Below, in pieces: positions 44,766 through 53,632 of a DNA stretch of 64,000 nt. Below the pieces are notes generated by a model, which saw only the letters and a list, made by a program, of their open reading frames with translations, was not told the DNA's origin and did not search any database. How positions within the stretch are numbered: the stretch's first letter is position 1; each line of letters begins with the position of its first letter. Position numbers and translations under genes: made by a program. This DNA comes from Bacteroides sp. UBA7333 (GTDB lineage Bacteria; Bacteroidota; Bacteroidia; Bacteroidales; Bacteroidaceae): NCBI GenBank assembly GCA_002471195.1, contig DKPN01000003.1, positions 16,190 to 80,189 of the forward strand, written 5' to 3'.

Positions 44766-46229
44766 GAAATACTCTTGAGTAACTACAGTTTGCTTTTTAT
44801 CTTTTTTATTCTTTCCCCATACTACATTGAACCCTACACTCACATTGGCATTGGCATTGCCTACGGGCACAAATTGTGGGGTTACTTTTGTTATCATGTG
44901 GTCGGTACCGATAAAGAAGTTAAAGCCATTGGGATGAAAGTTTAAAACCCATCCTAATGATGAACCGAAGTTGTTGATGGCATAGTTTACACTTGCCTCA
45001 AACCAACTGATGGGGGCTACATTGGCCGATACACGAGCTTCGGTCCATGTAAATGGTTTGTTGAAGTGTGTGGTTGATAGTAAACCGAATTTCAGTTTTT
45101 TGTACATAGGCAGTGTATATTCGGCACCTATATTCATCGTTGCTGCCAGTGATGTAGTGCGTCCGCCGGTAACTTCATCGTCATAAAACTTAATGAAGTC
45201 TTTTAGCTCATCTCCAATTTTATCGAGCTGATCATTGATATCACCCGGATCCCCTTCTTCAGGATCGATTACAATAGGGTGTTCAAATCCTTCGAATGTA
45301 TAGTTATGGGCCATTGATGCTCTTAATGAACTCTTCCAACGTATAAATCCTAAATCGAGTAGTGCAGCCGAAAGAGTTAATCCTTCCACAAATTCATCCA
45401 TTTTGTAGGTTGCTCCCAAATCGATAGCTAAACCAAAACCTCCTACACCCGGATTTTTTACATTGAAGCCATCTAGCTCTTTTTGTCCGAACTCATTGGG
45501 AGCTTTGGTTTTGAATTGAGCTCCTTTCATTGAACCATGCAACTGTCCTTCGGCTTGTATATCCCATTTATCGCCCGACATATATATATCCATGTTCTTG
45601 ATATGTGCGTCGGCATTGGCTCCCCCTACTAGGAACTTAACTTTAGCTCCTACCGAAAGATATTCGTCAATGTTTCTTGAATGTCCCAAAGCTAATTCGA
45701 CATAGTTGTTAGAGCGGGCCGTGATGTCTTTTACATTATAATGAGTACCTCCCTCATCGGTCATACCGGTTTTCATGAAGTCGAACAAGCTATAAGGTAG
45801 GTTGATAGAGGTATGCGAACGCACACCAATATCGAATGTGTTGAATCCGCCCCATGCTTTAAAACCAAAAGCAATGACCGGCATAGATACGTTTACATTC
45901 AAGTGATTATTGGTATGAAGCCGATTTAAAAACTCAGCACTATTTACCGAGGCATTCATAAAGGTAGTAAGGTGATAACCGTTTTGATTGTATTTATAAA
46001 GGAAATCATTCACACCCATATTACCCTGTAATCCTACATTGAAGTTGCCCAGCACAAAGAAAGGCAGATTGATGTAATTACTCTCGGGAGTATAAGCCGG
46101 ATTGAGTTGATGACGATAGTTCATGCCATCCATAAAATAACTCGATCGGAGGCTTTGAGCAGATGTTAGAACCGAAATACTGCTCAATATAATGATAGCC
46201 AAAAGGCTTTTAATTAGACCGTTTTTCAT
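44757..46229 (-). CDS. DUF5723-family outer-membrane protein
   Basis: The 490-residue protein has a signal peptide (cleavage TSAQ-S, about 25) and the opening MDGMNYRHQLNPAYTPESNYINLPF, typical of DUF5723. A long beta-rich barrel-like body follows. Barrel-type segments include GLAIDLGATYKMDEF and ASVNYAINNFGSSLGWVLNFHPNGFNFFIGTDHM. The family is widespread in Bacteroidota and lacks a known function. A lipoprotein gene lies 18 bp upstream in the same direction, so they form an operon. Its stop overlaps the rnhB end. Confidence 0.82.
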   Translation of the reverse strand: MKNGLIKSLLAIIILSSISVLTSAQSLRSSYFMDGMNYRHQLNPAYTPESNYINLPFFVLGNFNVGLQGNMGVNDFLYKYNQNGYHLTTFMNASVNSAEFLNRLHTNNHLNVNVSMPVIAFGFKAWGGFNTFDIGVRSHTSINLPYSLFDFMKTGMTDEGGTHYNVKDITARSNNYVELALGHSRNIDEYLSVGAKVKFLVGGANADAHIKNMDIYMSGDKWDIQAEGQLHGSMKGAQFKTKAPNEFGQKELDGFNVKNPGVGGFGLAIDLGATYKMDEFVEGLTLSAALLDLGFIRWKSSLRASMAHNYTFEGFEHPIVIDPEEGDPGDINDQLDKIGDELKDFIKFYDDEVTGGRTTSLAATMNIGAEYTLPMYKKLKFGLLSTTHFNKPFTWTEARVSANVAPISWFEASVNYAINNFGSSLGWVLNFHPNGFNFFIGTDHMITKVTPQFVPVGNANANVSVGFNVVWGKNKKDKKQTVVTQEYFLE

Positions 46230-46247
46230 TGTTTTTCGTATTGAGTG

Positions 46248-47969
46248 TTATTCGTTCAAATCGATGGTTAAACCTCCGGGAACTTTTAATTTAACATTGG
46301 TGAGTTGGAAGGTTTGGTTTTCATTCAAAACTCCTTCAGTTACATTTTGTGAGTTGGCCGAAGCATCAAGAATCAAACCGTCCAATTGTTTAATCGCATT
46401 GGGGGTAACCTCTAAAATTTCGATCATGATGGGAGTTTTAGAACCTTCGGTAATATTGCCGAATGGTATGATTCCATTTTCTTTATCGTTAACAAAAACG
46501 GTTACTTTGACTCCCTCTAATGGCACACGTTCGTTTTTTTCGTTGAGCTTAACAGCAATAGCGGTTAAATCGATGTTTAACGGAATTTTATTAATGGCAT
46601 ATCCGGTGGCATGTATCTTTTTGATGCTATACTTTTTTATATCATTGTGCCATCCATCCATTGTGTCGGTGTAAACTATATTGAGTTGATCGCCAAACAC
46701 AAACGGAACCTGTATTTTATATTCTGTTTCGAGCGTGTAGTTCTTGTTCAGCTCTACTGATACCTCATTGTCGGTAGCTTCCGAGTTTAAATCGAGTGAG
46801 ATAGATTGAGGTATGCGTGTTATTAACGATGGCAGCTCAGATACTTCAATCCATTGGGTATTAACAATGTTGGGATTGATGGGCGAAAGACAAAACTGTT
46901 GATCGGCATTCCCAGTAATATTGGGTATATTGAAGTTTACAGAAACATCATCGACACTCGCTGTATAATTTGATGTAATTGTTCCATTGATAGTAGCTCC
47001 CACGGGAGTTTGGTTGTTGGCTTTGATGAAAATCATCGGATTTTTCATATCCAAACGCACTTTGTCGCTGGTCAAATAATCAGGCAAATCATTGAGTACA
47101 ATGGGTTCGGCTGTTACATCTATGTTGGGTTTAACCACACCTCTTATGCCCGTTACAACAATGTTGCTAAGTGCTGGCGATGAAATAAGTTCGGCAGTAA
47201 TGTTGCCGCCGCTTATGATATCGCTTTTATTGGCTGTTACCGTTCCTATTGATCTGATTTCGCCCATTAATTGTAGCATCAGTGATCCATCGGGCTGAGG
47301 TGTTAAATTGGAAGGGTCTATATTGATAGCATCAATATTGAAATTGATGGTATAGTTGCCTTGGTTATTAATCTCTATGTTTCTAATGGGATATACACCT
47401 TTGGTAAGGGAAGGAGAAACTAAAAAAGATGGGAATACGATGTCGACTTCTTGTAGATTTATTTTTTTAAGAATATTGCTTTTGAATGACATTGTAAGAC
47501 TGCCATCGATACTAACGTCTATCAGAGAAAGTGACTTGATATCTTGGGGAAGGGTAGTGGTTAGCTCGAATGTTGTTTTCGAATCTTCGGGTAGCTGAGC
47601 AGAATAGGTATTGTTAGCTCTTGTATTAGGGTGAAAGACTAACGATTCTTTTAAAGGTGCGATATGTGGATTGTCAATTGTAAAACCATCGACCCATATA
47701 TTGGTGGAACTTGGAGCATCTTCGCGCCATAAGTAGTAGTCGCCTGTTTCGGGATCAATTCGGATCAACTCTCCCTCTTCTACTTTTAATATCTTACTCA
47801 GTTTGATCTCTTCGGTCATACCACCGGGTATAGCAAACTCGTTACCTCCGATGGTAATGGTCATGTCAATGTTTTTGGTAAGATCGTAATCGTGGTCGAT
47901 ACATGATATGACCATAAATGCGGAACCTAACAAAAGTGGGGATTTAAATAGCCAATTGTTTAGTTTCAT
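46248..47969 (-). CDS. Large lipoprotein, unknown function
   Basis: From ATG 47969 the protein has 573 residues, starting MKLNNWLFKSPLLLGSAFMVISC with a lipobox. The longer frame (48011) adds 14 residues that spoil the signal peptide. The body is beta-rich with repeated modules (for example SIDGSLTMSF, ATINGTITSNYTASVDDVSVNFNIPN) and ends LKVPGGLTIDLNE. I do not recognise the family. It is the first gene of an operon with the DUF5723 outer-membrane gene, so both may act in outer-envelope structure. A -7 box is at 48073-48080. Confidence 0.72.
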   Translation of the reverse strand: MKLNNWLFKSPLLLGSAFMVISCIDHDYDLTKNIDMTITIGGNEFAIPGGMTEEIKLSKILKVEEGELIRIDPETGDYYLWREDAPSSTNIWVDGFTIDNPHIAPLKESLVFHPNTRANNTYSAQLPEDSKTTFELTTTLPQDIKSLSLIDVSIDGSLTMSFKSNILKKINLQEVDIVFPSFLVSPSLTKGVYPIRNIEINNQGNYTINFNIDAINIDPSNLTPQPDGSLMLQLMGEIRSIGTVTANKSDIISGGNITAELISSPALSNIVVTGIRGVVKPNIDVTAEPIVLNDLPDYLTSDKVRLDMKNPMIFIKANNQTPVGATINGTITSNYTASVDDVSVNFNIPNITGNADQQFCLSPINPNIVNTQWIEVSELPSLITRIPQSISLDLNSEATDNEVSVELNKNYTLETEYKIQVPFVFGDQLNIVYTDTMDGWHNDIKKYSIKKIHATGYAINKIPLNIDLTAIAVKLNEKNERVPLEGVKVTVFVNDKENGIIPFGNITEGSKTPIMIEILEVTPNAIKQLDGLILDASANSQNVTEGVLNENQTFQLTNVKLKVPGGLTIDLNE

Positions 47970-48072
47970 ACAATAATATCTAAATGTGATTGAGTACTGT
48001 TTGCTCTGCAACAGTGAAAATTAACTGGTTTTCTAATAGATGAATATGAAACGATATTTATCTATTTGTATG

Positions 48073-48080
48073 CAAAAGTA
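48073..48080 (-). promoter_or_regulatory. -7 box of the lipoprotein/DUF5723 operon
   Basis: TACTTTTG on the minus strand, about 100 bp before the ATG at 47969. No -33 box at the usual spacing. The rest of 48012-48189 is AT-rich. Confidence 0.4.
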
Positions 48081-48189
48081 ATATTATTTTTATAAAATAA
48101 TATTAATATAAGGTGCAAATTTAGATATGATTTAAGATGTTATTGGCTGATATAAAATGAGATATAGGAAAGAAATGAAGAGTGGCTAT

Positions 48190-48228
48190 AAAAAGATAAA
48201 GTGGTTGTTAAAACCACTTTATCTTTTT
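48190..48228 (-). terminator. Terminator of corA
   Basis: A perfect 17-bp inverted repeat (48190-48206 with 48212-48228) with loop GTTAA. On the minus strand the last arm ends in TTTTT. The corA stop codon overlaps the loop, so the hairpin covers the last codons. Confidence 0.8.
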
Positions 48229-49140
48229 GAATATTGTAAATGCTAATGCCGAAAGTATGATAGAGAAAATGACGATATACACAAAGGCATTTGGTATTTC
48301 GGCCAAATGTATATCGACGTTCATACCATAGAAACTTGCTATCAATGTGGGCAGCATCAGTACAATGGATAAGCTCGTCATTCGTTTCATGATGGTGTTT
48401 ACATTGTTCGAAATAATCGAAGCAAAAGCATCCATCGTTCCGGTAAGGATATCGCTGTAGATGTTTACGGTGCTAAAGGCTTGTTTAAGTTCAATCACTA
48501 CATCTTCGGCCAGTTCATGATCCCAGAAATTGGTATCTTGAAAGATGGTTTTTAGTTTTCCCACCATCATTTCATTTCCACGAATCGAGGTATTGAAGTA
48601 AACGAGTGATTTTTGCAAGCGCATCAAACGCAGCAAATCTTCGTTTCGAATACTTCTTTCTAATTCTTTTTCGGCGGCAGTGATATCGATATTAATCTGT
48701 TTTAGATATTTCAAAAACCATACAGCCGATGAATAAATGAGACGAATAATTAAGTCGAGTTTATTGCGTACCGCTACATTCTTTCTGCGTGTATGTTCTA
48801 TAAAGTCGGGAATCAACTCTGTGTGATGATAACATACTGAAACAACAATATCATTGTTAGTGATGATTCCTATGGGTACGGTGCTATAAGGGATATCGGT
48901 TTTTTGATCTTTATTGAACACCGGAATACGAAGTATACTCAATAGCCAATTGCCTTCGGTTTCGGTGCGTGGACGTTCATCGGCATCGGCAATATCTTTT
49001 AAGAATGATTCGGGGACATTCAACTCTTTGGTAAGGAAGTCGAAATCGTTTTGATTGGGGCAAGTTACATTTACCCAGCAATTGGGAAGCCATTGTGATT
49101 TTTCCACAAAGCCAGCCTCACAAAAAAGATACTTTCTCAT
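48208..49140 (-). CDS. corA: CorA-type magnesium/divalent-cation channel
   Basis: CorA is a pentameric inner-membrane channel for Mg2+ (some for Co2+). The 310-residue protein has a large N-terminal cytoplasmic domain and two C-terminal helices (about 250-270 and 283-303) with the pore signature YGMN (SFYGMNVDIHL) between them. The C-terminus is basic (FKKIKWF), as in the family. Upstream on its coding strand is a 275-bp region with possible RNA structure and a fair ribosome site (AAAGGAG). Confidence 0.92.
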   Translation of the reverse strand: MRKYLFCEAGFVEKSQWLPNCWVNVTCPNQNDFDFLTKELNVPESFLKDIADADERPRTETEGNWLLSILRIPVFNKDQKTDIPYSTVPIGIITNNDIVVSVCYHHTELIPDFIEHTRRKNVAVRNKLDLIIRLIYSSAVWFLKYLKQINIDITAAEKELERSIRNEDLLRLMRLQKSLVYFNTSIRGNEMMVGKLKTIFQDTNFWDHELAEDVVIELKQAFSTVNIYSDILTGTMDAFASIISNNVNTIMKRMTSLSIVLMLPTLIASFYGMNVDIHLAEIPNAFVYIVIFSIILSALAFTIFKKIKWF

Positions 49141-49170
49141 CTTTATTGTCTCCTTTCAATGTTTAAGTAG

Positions 49171-49213
49171 GCGAATGGAGACACAAGAATGTAATAGGCT
49201 TGGCTCTATTCGC
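49171..49213 (-). other. Structured leader region upstream of corA
   Basis: On the corA strand GCGAATAGAG (49213-49204) pairs with CTCCATTCGC (49180-49171), one mismatch, about 30 bp before the ATG. The minus-strand sequence upstream has a TATAAT-like stretch rather than TAnnTTTG. I do not recognise a known Mg riboswitch. Confidence 0.35.
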
Positions 49214-49368
49214 TTTTAGTGAATATTATAGTACGTTCGCGGGTTGGGATCGTCCATGATTATATTGTTTTATAAAAAGCGCCGCAAAAGTAAACATTCT
49301 ATATTTAATTAACTAACATTCTATAAATAGCTTAACATAGATTAAAGGTGTGTTTCTTTAACTTTTTG

Positions 49369-49376
49369 TACCTTTG
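49369..49376 (+). promoter_or_regulatory. -7 box of gpmI
   Basis: TACCTTTG, 39 bp before the gpmI ATG. The -33 box is not obvious. Confidence 0.5.
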
Positions 49377-49415
49377 TGCTCTGAATTAGAATGTAATTAA
49401 CTAACAATAAATATT

Positions 49416-50930
49416 ATGAGCAAGAAAGCCCTTTTAATGATTCTTGATGGTTGGGGTATTGGCGACCAAAAGAAAGATGATGTAATCTTTAGTACAGCTA
49501 CTCCCTACTGGGATTATTTGTTGAAAACATATCCTCACTCACAACTCGAAGCTAGTGGCGAAAATGTAGGATTGCCTAACGGACAAATGGGTAATTCGGA
49601 AGTAGGTCACTTGAATATTGGTGCAGGCCGTGTATTGTATCAAGATTTGGTAAAGATCAATCGTGCTTGTGCCGACGATAGTATTATGGAAATGCCTGTT
49701 ATCAAAGAAGCATTTACTTATGCGAAAGAAAACGGAAAAAGTGTTCACTTCATGGGATTAACATCCGGTGGTGGTGTACATAGCTCATTGAATCACTTAT
49801 ATAAATTGTGCGATATCTCAAATGCATATGGCATCAATAATACTTTCATTCACTGTTTTATGGATGGTCGCGACACCGATCCTAAAAGTGGTAAGGGCTT
49901 TATCGAAGAGGTAGAAGCACATTGCGCTAAATCGACCGGTAAAATAGCTTCTATCATTGGCCGCTATTATGCAATGGACCGCGACAAACGTTGGGAACGT
50001 GTGAAAGAGGCTTACGATCTTTTGGTAAACGGTGTAGGCGAAAAAGCAATCGATATGGTAGCTGCCATGCAAGCTTCGTATGACAATGGTATCACCGATG
50101 AGTTTGTGAAACCAATTGTTAACGCTGATGTGGACGGACGTATTAAAGAAGGCGACGTAGTTATTTTCTATAACTACCGCAATGACCGCGCAAAAGAGTT
50201 GACTGTTGTATTGACACAAGAAGACATGCCTGCTGAAGGTATGCATACGATACCGGGCATTCAGTTTTACTGTATGACTCCTTACGACTCATCGTTTAAA
50301 GGTGTACATATCTTGTTCGACAAAAATAATGTTGAAAATACTTTAGGCGAATATATTGCTTCTAAAGGTTTGAAACAACTTCATATTGCCGAAACTGAAA
50401 AATATGCTCACGTTACATTCTTCTTCAACGGCGGACGCGAAACTCCATACGATAAAGAAGATCGTATTTTGGTGCCTTCGCCTAAAGTAGCGACTTACGA
50501 CTTAAAGCCCGAAATGAGTGCTTACGAGGTAAAAGATAAATTGGTTGAGGCTATCAATGAAGATAAATACGACTTTATTGTTGTGAACTATGCTAATGGC
50601 GATATGGTAGGCCATACAGGTATCTATGATGCTATCGAAAAGGCGGTAGTAGCTGTTGATAACTGTGTGAACGATACTGTTGAAGCTGCTAAAGCTCATG
50701 GATATGAGGTGATAATTATTGCCGATCATGGCAATGCCGATCGTGCTTTGAACGAAGATGGTTCGGTAAACACGGCACACTCATTAAATCCTGTACCATG
50801 TGTATATGTAACTGAAAACAAAGATGCAGTGGTTGAAAACGGTCGTTTGGCCGATGTTGCACCTACTATCTTGAGCATTATGGGATTGCCTGTGCCGGTA
50901 GAGATGGATGGTAAGGTTTTGATTAAATAA
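49416..50930 (+). CDS. gpmI: 2,3-bisphosphoglycerate-independent phosphoglycerate mutase
   Basis: The enzyme interconverts 3- and 2-phosphoglycerate in glycolysis using two Mn2+ ions. The 504-residue length is standard. The metal-binding start is LLMILDGWGIG, the phosphoserine is S61 in MGNSEVGHLNIGAGR, the substrate loop is HCFMDGRDTDP, and later metal ligands are in NYANGDMVGHTG and IIADHGNADR. All key residues are present. It is a single-gene unit with a -7 box and a strong terminator about 170 bp downstream. Confidence 0.97.
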   Translation: MSKKALLMILDGWGIGDQKKDDVIFSTATPYWDYLLKTYPHSQLEASGENVGLPNGQMGNSEVGHLNIGAGRVLYQDLVKINRACADDSIMEMPVIKEAFTYAKENGKSVHFMGLTSGGGVHSSLNHLYKLCDISNAYGINNTFIHCFMDGRDTDPKSGKGFIEEVEAHCAKSTGKIASIIGRYYAMDRDKRWERVKEAYDLLVNGVGEKAIDMVAAMQASYDNGITDEFVKPIVNADVDGRIKEGDVVIFYNYRNDRAKELTVVLTQEDMPAEGMHTIPGIQFYCMTPYDSSFKGVHILFDKNNVENTLGEYIASKGLKQLHIAETEKYAHVTFFFNGGRETPYDKEDRILVPSPKVATYDLKPEMSAYEVKDKLVEAINEDKYDFIVVNYANGDMVGHTGIYDAIEKAVVAVDNCVNDTVEAAKAHGYEVIIIADHGNADRALNEDGSVNTAHSLNPVPCVYVTENKDAVVENGRLADVAPTILSIMGLPVPVEMDGKVLIK

Positions 50931-50973
50931 TAAAACCAAACATCAATAACTCTCTTTTTGATAAATGTTGAAA

Positions 50974-51051
50974 TCTATCGGATAGAGTATAAACAATCTA
51001 TTTATAGAATGTGGAGTTCTATCACATAGAATGTTACTATTTAAACCGTAG
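50974..51051. repeat. Series of TCTAT...ATAGA palindromes after gpmI
   Basis: CTATC-G-GATAG (centre 50980), TCTAT-TT-ATAGA (centre 51002.5), TTCTAT-CAC-ATAGAA (centre 51024) and a weaker CTA...TAG (centre 51044) are spaced about 20-22 bp. They occupy the non-coding stretch between gpmI and its terminator. Confidence 0.4.
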
Positions 51052-51101
51052 AGCAATTCAATACTTTTATTAAACAGTAGAATCGATAAATAAAACTCTA
51101 T

Positions 51102-51131
51102 AAAAGGGCGGAGCTTGTTTCCGCCCTTTTT
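51102..51131 (+). terminator. Terminator downstream of gpmI
   Basis: AAAAGGGCGGA (51102-51112) and TCCGCCCTTTT (51120-51130) form a perfect 11-bp stem with a 7-nt loop, ending in a T tract. The DUF3109 gene starts 20 bp later. Confidence 0.85.
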
Positions 51132-51150
51132 AACATAAACTCCAAACTAG

Positions 51151-51732
51151 ATGATACAAATTGATGATGTAGTAGTGAGCCTTGATGTGCTCCGCGAAAA
51201 GTTTATATGCAACTTGGATGCTTGTAAAGGCGAATGTTGTATCGAAGGTGATGCAGGTGCGCCTGTAGAACCCGAAGAGGTAGCAAAACTGGAAGAGGCA
51301 CTTCCTATTGTATGGAATGAACTATCGCCCGAGGCTCAAGCTGTAATCAATAAGCAAGGCGTGGTTTATACCGATTGCGATGGCGACTTGGTGACTTCTA
51401 TTGTGAATGGTAAGGATTGTGTTTTTACCTGCTACGACGATAAAGGATACTGTTATTGTGCTATCGAAAAAGCCTTTCGCGAAGGCAAAGTCGATTTTTA
51501 TAAACCGGTTTCGTGTCATCTATATCCTATTCGTGTAGGCAATTATGGCCCTTATAAAGCCATCAATTATCACCGTTGGAGTGTATGCCACGCTGCTACG
51601 TTGCTTGGCAAAAAAGAGAATGTAGCGGTGTATCAGTTTTTAAAAGAGCCGCTGATTCGCAAGTTTGGCCAAGCATGGTATAAAGAACTAGAAATTGCAG
51701 TAGACGAATTGAAGGAGCAAAATATCATTTGA
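51151..51732 (+). CDS. DUF3109-family Cys-rich protein
   Basis: The 193-residue soluble protein begins with FICNLDACKGECCIEGDAGAPVEPEEV and continues with DCVFTCYDDKGYCYCAIEKAFREG and KPVSCHLYPIRV, giving at least nine cysteines. The spacing recalls the DUF3109/YkgJ-type Cys-cluster proteins and suggests binding of zinc or an Fe-S centre. The function is not established. No promoter of its own is clear; it follows the gpmI terminator and converges with the membrane gene beyond. Confidence 0.85.
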   Translation: MIQIDDVVVSLDVLREKFICNLDACKGECCIEGDAGAPVEPEEVAKLEEALPIVWNELSPEAQAVINKQGVVYTDCDGDLVTSIVNGKDCVFTCYDDKGYCYCAIEKAFREGKVDFYKPVSCHLYPIRVGNYGPYKAINYHRWSVCHAATLLGKKENVAVYQFLKEPLIRKFGQAWYKELEIAVDELKEQNII

Positions 51733-51744
51733 TTGACCTCTTTT

Positions 51745-51799
51745 TAAAATACGAAAGGGTAAGGCCGACGATTGTGTAGCCTTACCCTTTCGTATTTTA
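51745..51799. terminator. Bidirectional terminator between converging genes
   Basis: A perfect 21-bp inverted repeat (51745-51765 with 51779-51799) with a 13-nt loop. The far end includes the stop codon of the minus-strand gene. T and A runs on both sides allow action in both directions. Confidence 0.9.
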
Positions 51800-53092
51800 T
51801 AATATGTAAAATAGGGCCAACAATATAGCATTTGCGCCTAGAATAGTGCCGAATCCACCCAATATCCATGGGCGTAAACTGCTTTTATGACCCGAAAAGA
51901 AAAGGGCATAGCAGAGATTCATGGCCACATTGCTGATGATAGCTTGTAGGCAACATATCGTAATGACTCCGGCAGTGATAGCTCCGGGGTTTTGTAATAG
52001 GTTTAATATAAATGGTGTAATATCGCTAAAACCGGCAATAAATGAAAGAGTTTTTAAACCACCGACACCGGTATATACTAATACAAAATGTGTGATCAGT
52101 GTAAACACGACAAAGAGAGTGGCAAATATTAATGCTACTTTAAACTCCAATGGATTGCTACTATCATCCTCTTCGTTTGAAATGGTAACTTCGCCCCGCT
52201 TTTTGGCTTTTCTGTAAATAAACCATGCTACACATCCTGCAATAAAAGCCATAATGAGTAGATATGGATAAATCATGATAAATATTTTGCGGCTAAAAAT
52301 AAATACCAATATCAAGAAGCGGATAAACATCATACAAATTGACATGATCATAGCCGCTGTATATTGTGCAGCATGACCTTCGCCTGCTTTTTTGCTTTGA
52401 CGAGCCAATACCGAAATGGTGGCTGTGCTACTATACATACCTCCGATAATGCCCGATACCAATACGCCCGATTCTCTGAATACATATCGTTTTAAAAGAT
52501 AGGATAGATATGAAATGCCCGATACTACCACTGTGGCCAGCCATATAGAGTAGGGGGTAAGGTTGATTCCTTCGATAATGTTATTGTGGGGAAGCATTGG
52601 AAGTATGATGAAACTTATGGCAAGAAATTTGGCCAAGGTTATCATGTCATCGTTTTTCATACGTTGCACCAACTCGGTAAAGGTGTGTTTTAACTCAGTG
52701 AGAGTAAGCACTACAACCACTATCGTAACGTAAAACCATGAGGGTTGAGTAGCTATAATAGGGGCAAGACAATAGGTGATTAGAGCTATGATGATGGTGG
52801 TTAAACCAAAGAAATGAAAATGTGCCTGCTTCACATAATAATTAATGGCAAGCAATCCGCCCAATATTAGTCCGCCTCCCATAAACAGACGCATGCTCGT
52901 TGGATCGAGTATATAGAGTAAATATCCTAATATCCCTATAAATGTAAAAGTACGGTCGGTTCCAAAGTGTGTGCGTTCGCCACCACTTTTTAAACTTAAT
53001 CTTCGTTGAGAAAGTCCAATCAGTAGCGAAAAAATAGTAGTAAGTAGAAAGAATGTAAGATCTTTCGGAAAGTCTTTTAATATTTCGTCCAT
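51797..53092 (-). CDS. MgtC/SapB-DUF4010-type membrane protein
   Basis: The 431-residue protein has about 12 membrane helices. The N-terminal part contains LLIGLSQRRLSLKSGGERTHFGTDRTFTFIGILGYLLYIL, resembling the MgtC/SapB N-domain. The C-terminal part is DUF4010-like (ISGIIGGMYSSTATISVLARQSKKAG and IISNVAMNLCYALFFSGHKSSLRPWILGG). It may transport or sense an ion but the cargo is unknown. It is the last of a minus-strand run with the CYTH gene and the porin gene. Confidence 0.82.
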   Translation of the reverse strand: MDEILKDFPKDLTFFLLTTIFSLLIGLSQRRLSLKSGGERTHFGTDRTFTFIGILGYLLYILDPTSMRLFMGGGLILGGLLAINYYVKQAHFHFFGLTTIIIALITYCLAPIIATQPSWFYVTIVVVVLTLTELKHTFTELVQRMKNDDMITLAKFLAISFIILPMLPHNNIIEGINLTPYSIWLATVVVSGISYLSYLLKRYVFRESGVLVSGIIGGMYSSTATISVLARQSKKAGEGHAAQYTAAMIMSICMMFIRFLILVFIFSRKIFIMIYPYLLIMAFIAGCVAWFIYRKAKKRGEVTISNEEDDSSNPLEFKVALIFATLFVVFTLITHFVLVYTGVGGLKTLSFIAGFSDITPFILNLLQNPGAITAGVITICCLQAIISNVAMNLCYALFFSGHKSSLRPWILGGFGTILGANAILLALFYIL

Positions 53093-53141
53093 ATAATAAC
53101 TGTTTTACTATATAAACAAAATAATAGCCAAAAAGTCTAAA

Positions 53142-53609
53142 CTACCAGGTAGAAAATGGATGTTTCATTAATTGAGAGTTATAATAACGAATATCGCCTG
53201 TCACCTCTTCACCCAAAAAATCGGGATGGACAAAGCTCTCCTCATCTGATGATAATTCGACCTCTGCCATGATTAAGCCTTCATTCTCTCCAAAAAACTC
53301 ATCTACTTCGAAGATGTGATTGCCCGCTTTTACAAGATAGCGCATTTTATCGATGACACCGGGTTGACACAAAAGCAGAAGCTCTTGTGCCTCTTTTAAA
53401 CTAATCTCTTTTTCCCATTCGTAGCGGCTTAATCCCGATTGACTGGATATACCTTTGATAGTAAGATAACCTTGCTCACCTCTGATGCGAATACGAACAG
53501 TGCGCTCTTTTTCGCTACATATATATCCTTGTGTGATACGACTATAGGAATATGCCTTTGACTTGAATTCTCCGGTGACGAGAAACTTTCTTTCTATTTC
53601 TTGTGCCAT
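53142..53609 (-). CDS. CYTH-domain phosphohydrolase-like protein
   Basis: From ATG 53609 the protein has 155 residues. The ExExK signature is E4-I-E6-R-K8 in AQEIERKFLV. Further strands are TVRIRIRGEQGYLTIKG, YEWEKEIS, KMRYLVKAGNHIFEVDEFFGENEGLIMAEVELSSDEE and LGEEVTGDIRYYNSQL. This is the typical CYTH tunnel-fold layout. Bacterial relatives act on triphosphates such as tripolyphosphate or nucleotides. It lies 23 bp after the porin gene and 49 bp before the membrane gene, suggesting an operon. Confidence 0.9.
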   Translation of the reverse strand: MAQEIERKFLVTGEFKSKAYSYSRITQGYICSEKERTVRIRIRGEQGYLTIKGISSQSGLSRYEWEKEISLKEAQELLLLCQPGVIDKMRYLVKAGNHIFEVDEFFGENEGLIMAEVELSSDEESFVHPDFLGEEVTGDIRYYNSQLMKHPFSTW

Positions 53610-53632
53610 ATTCACAAATATACTCTTTTAAA

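Noticed and set aside
49141..49415. tRNA gene or Mg riboswitch in the corA-gpmI gap
   Set aside because: The GC-rich patch GCGGGTTGGGATCGTCC has no cloverleaf around it and does not match the M-box layout that I know.
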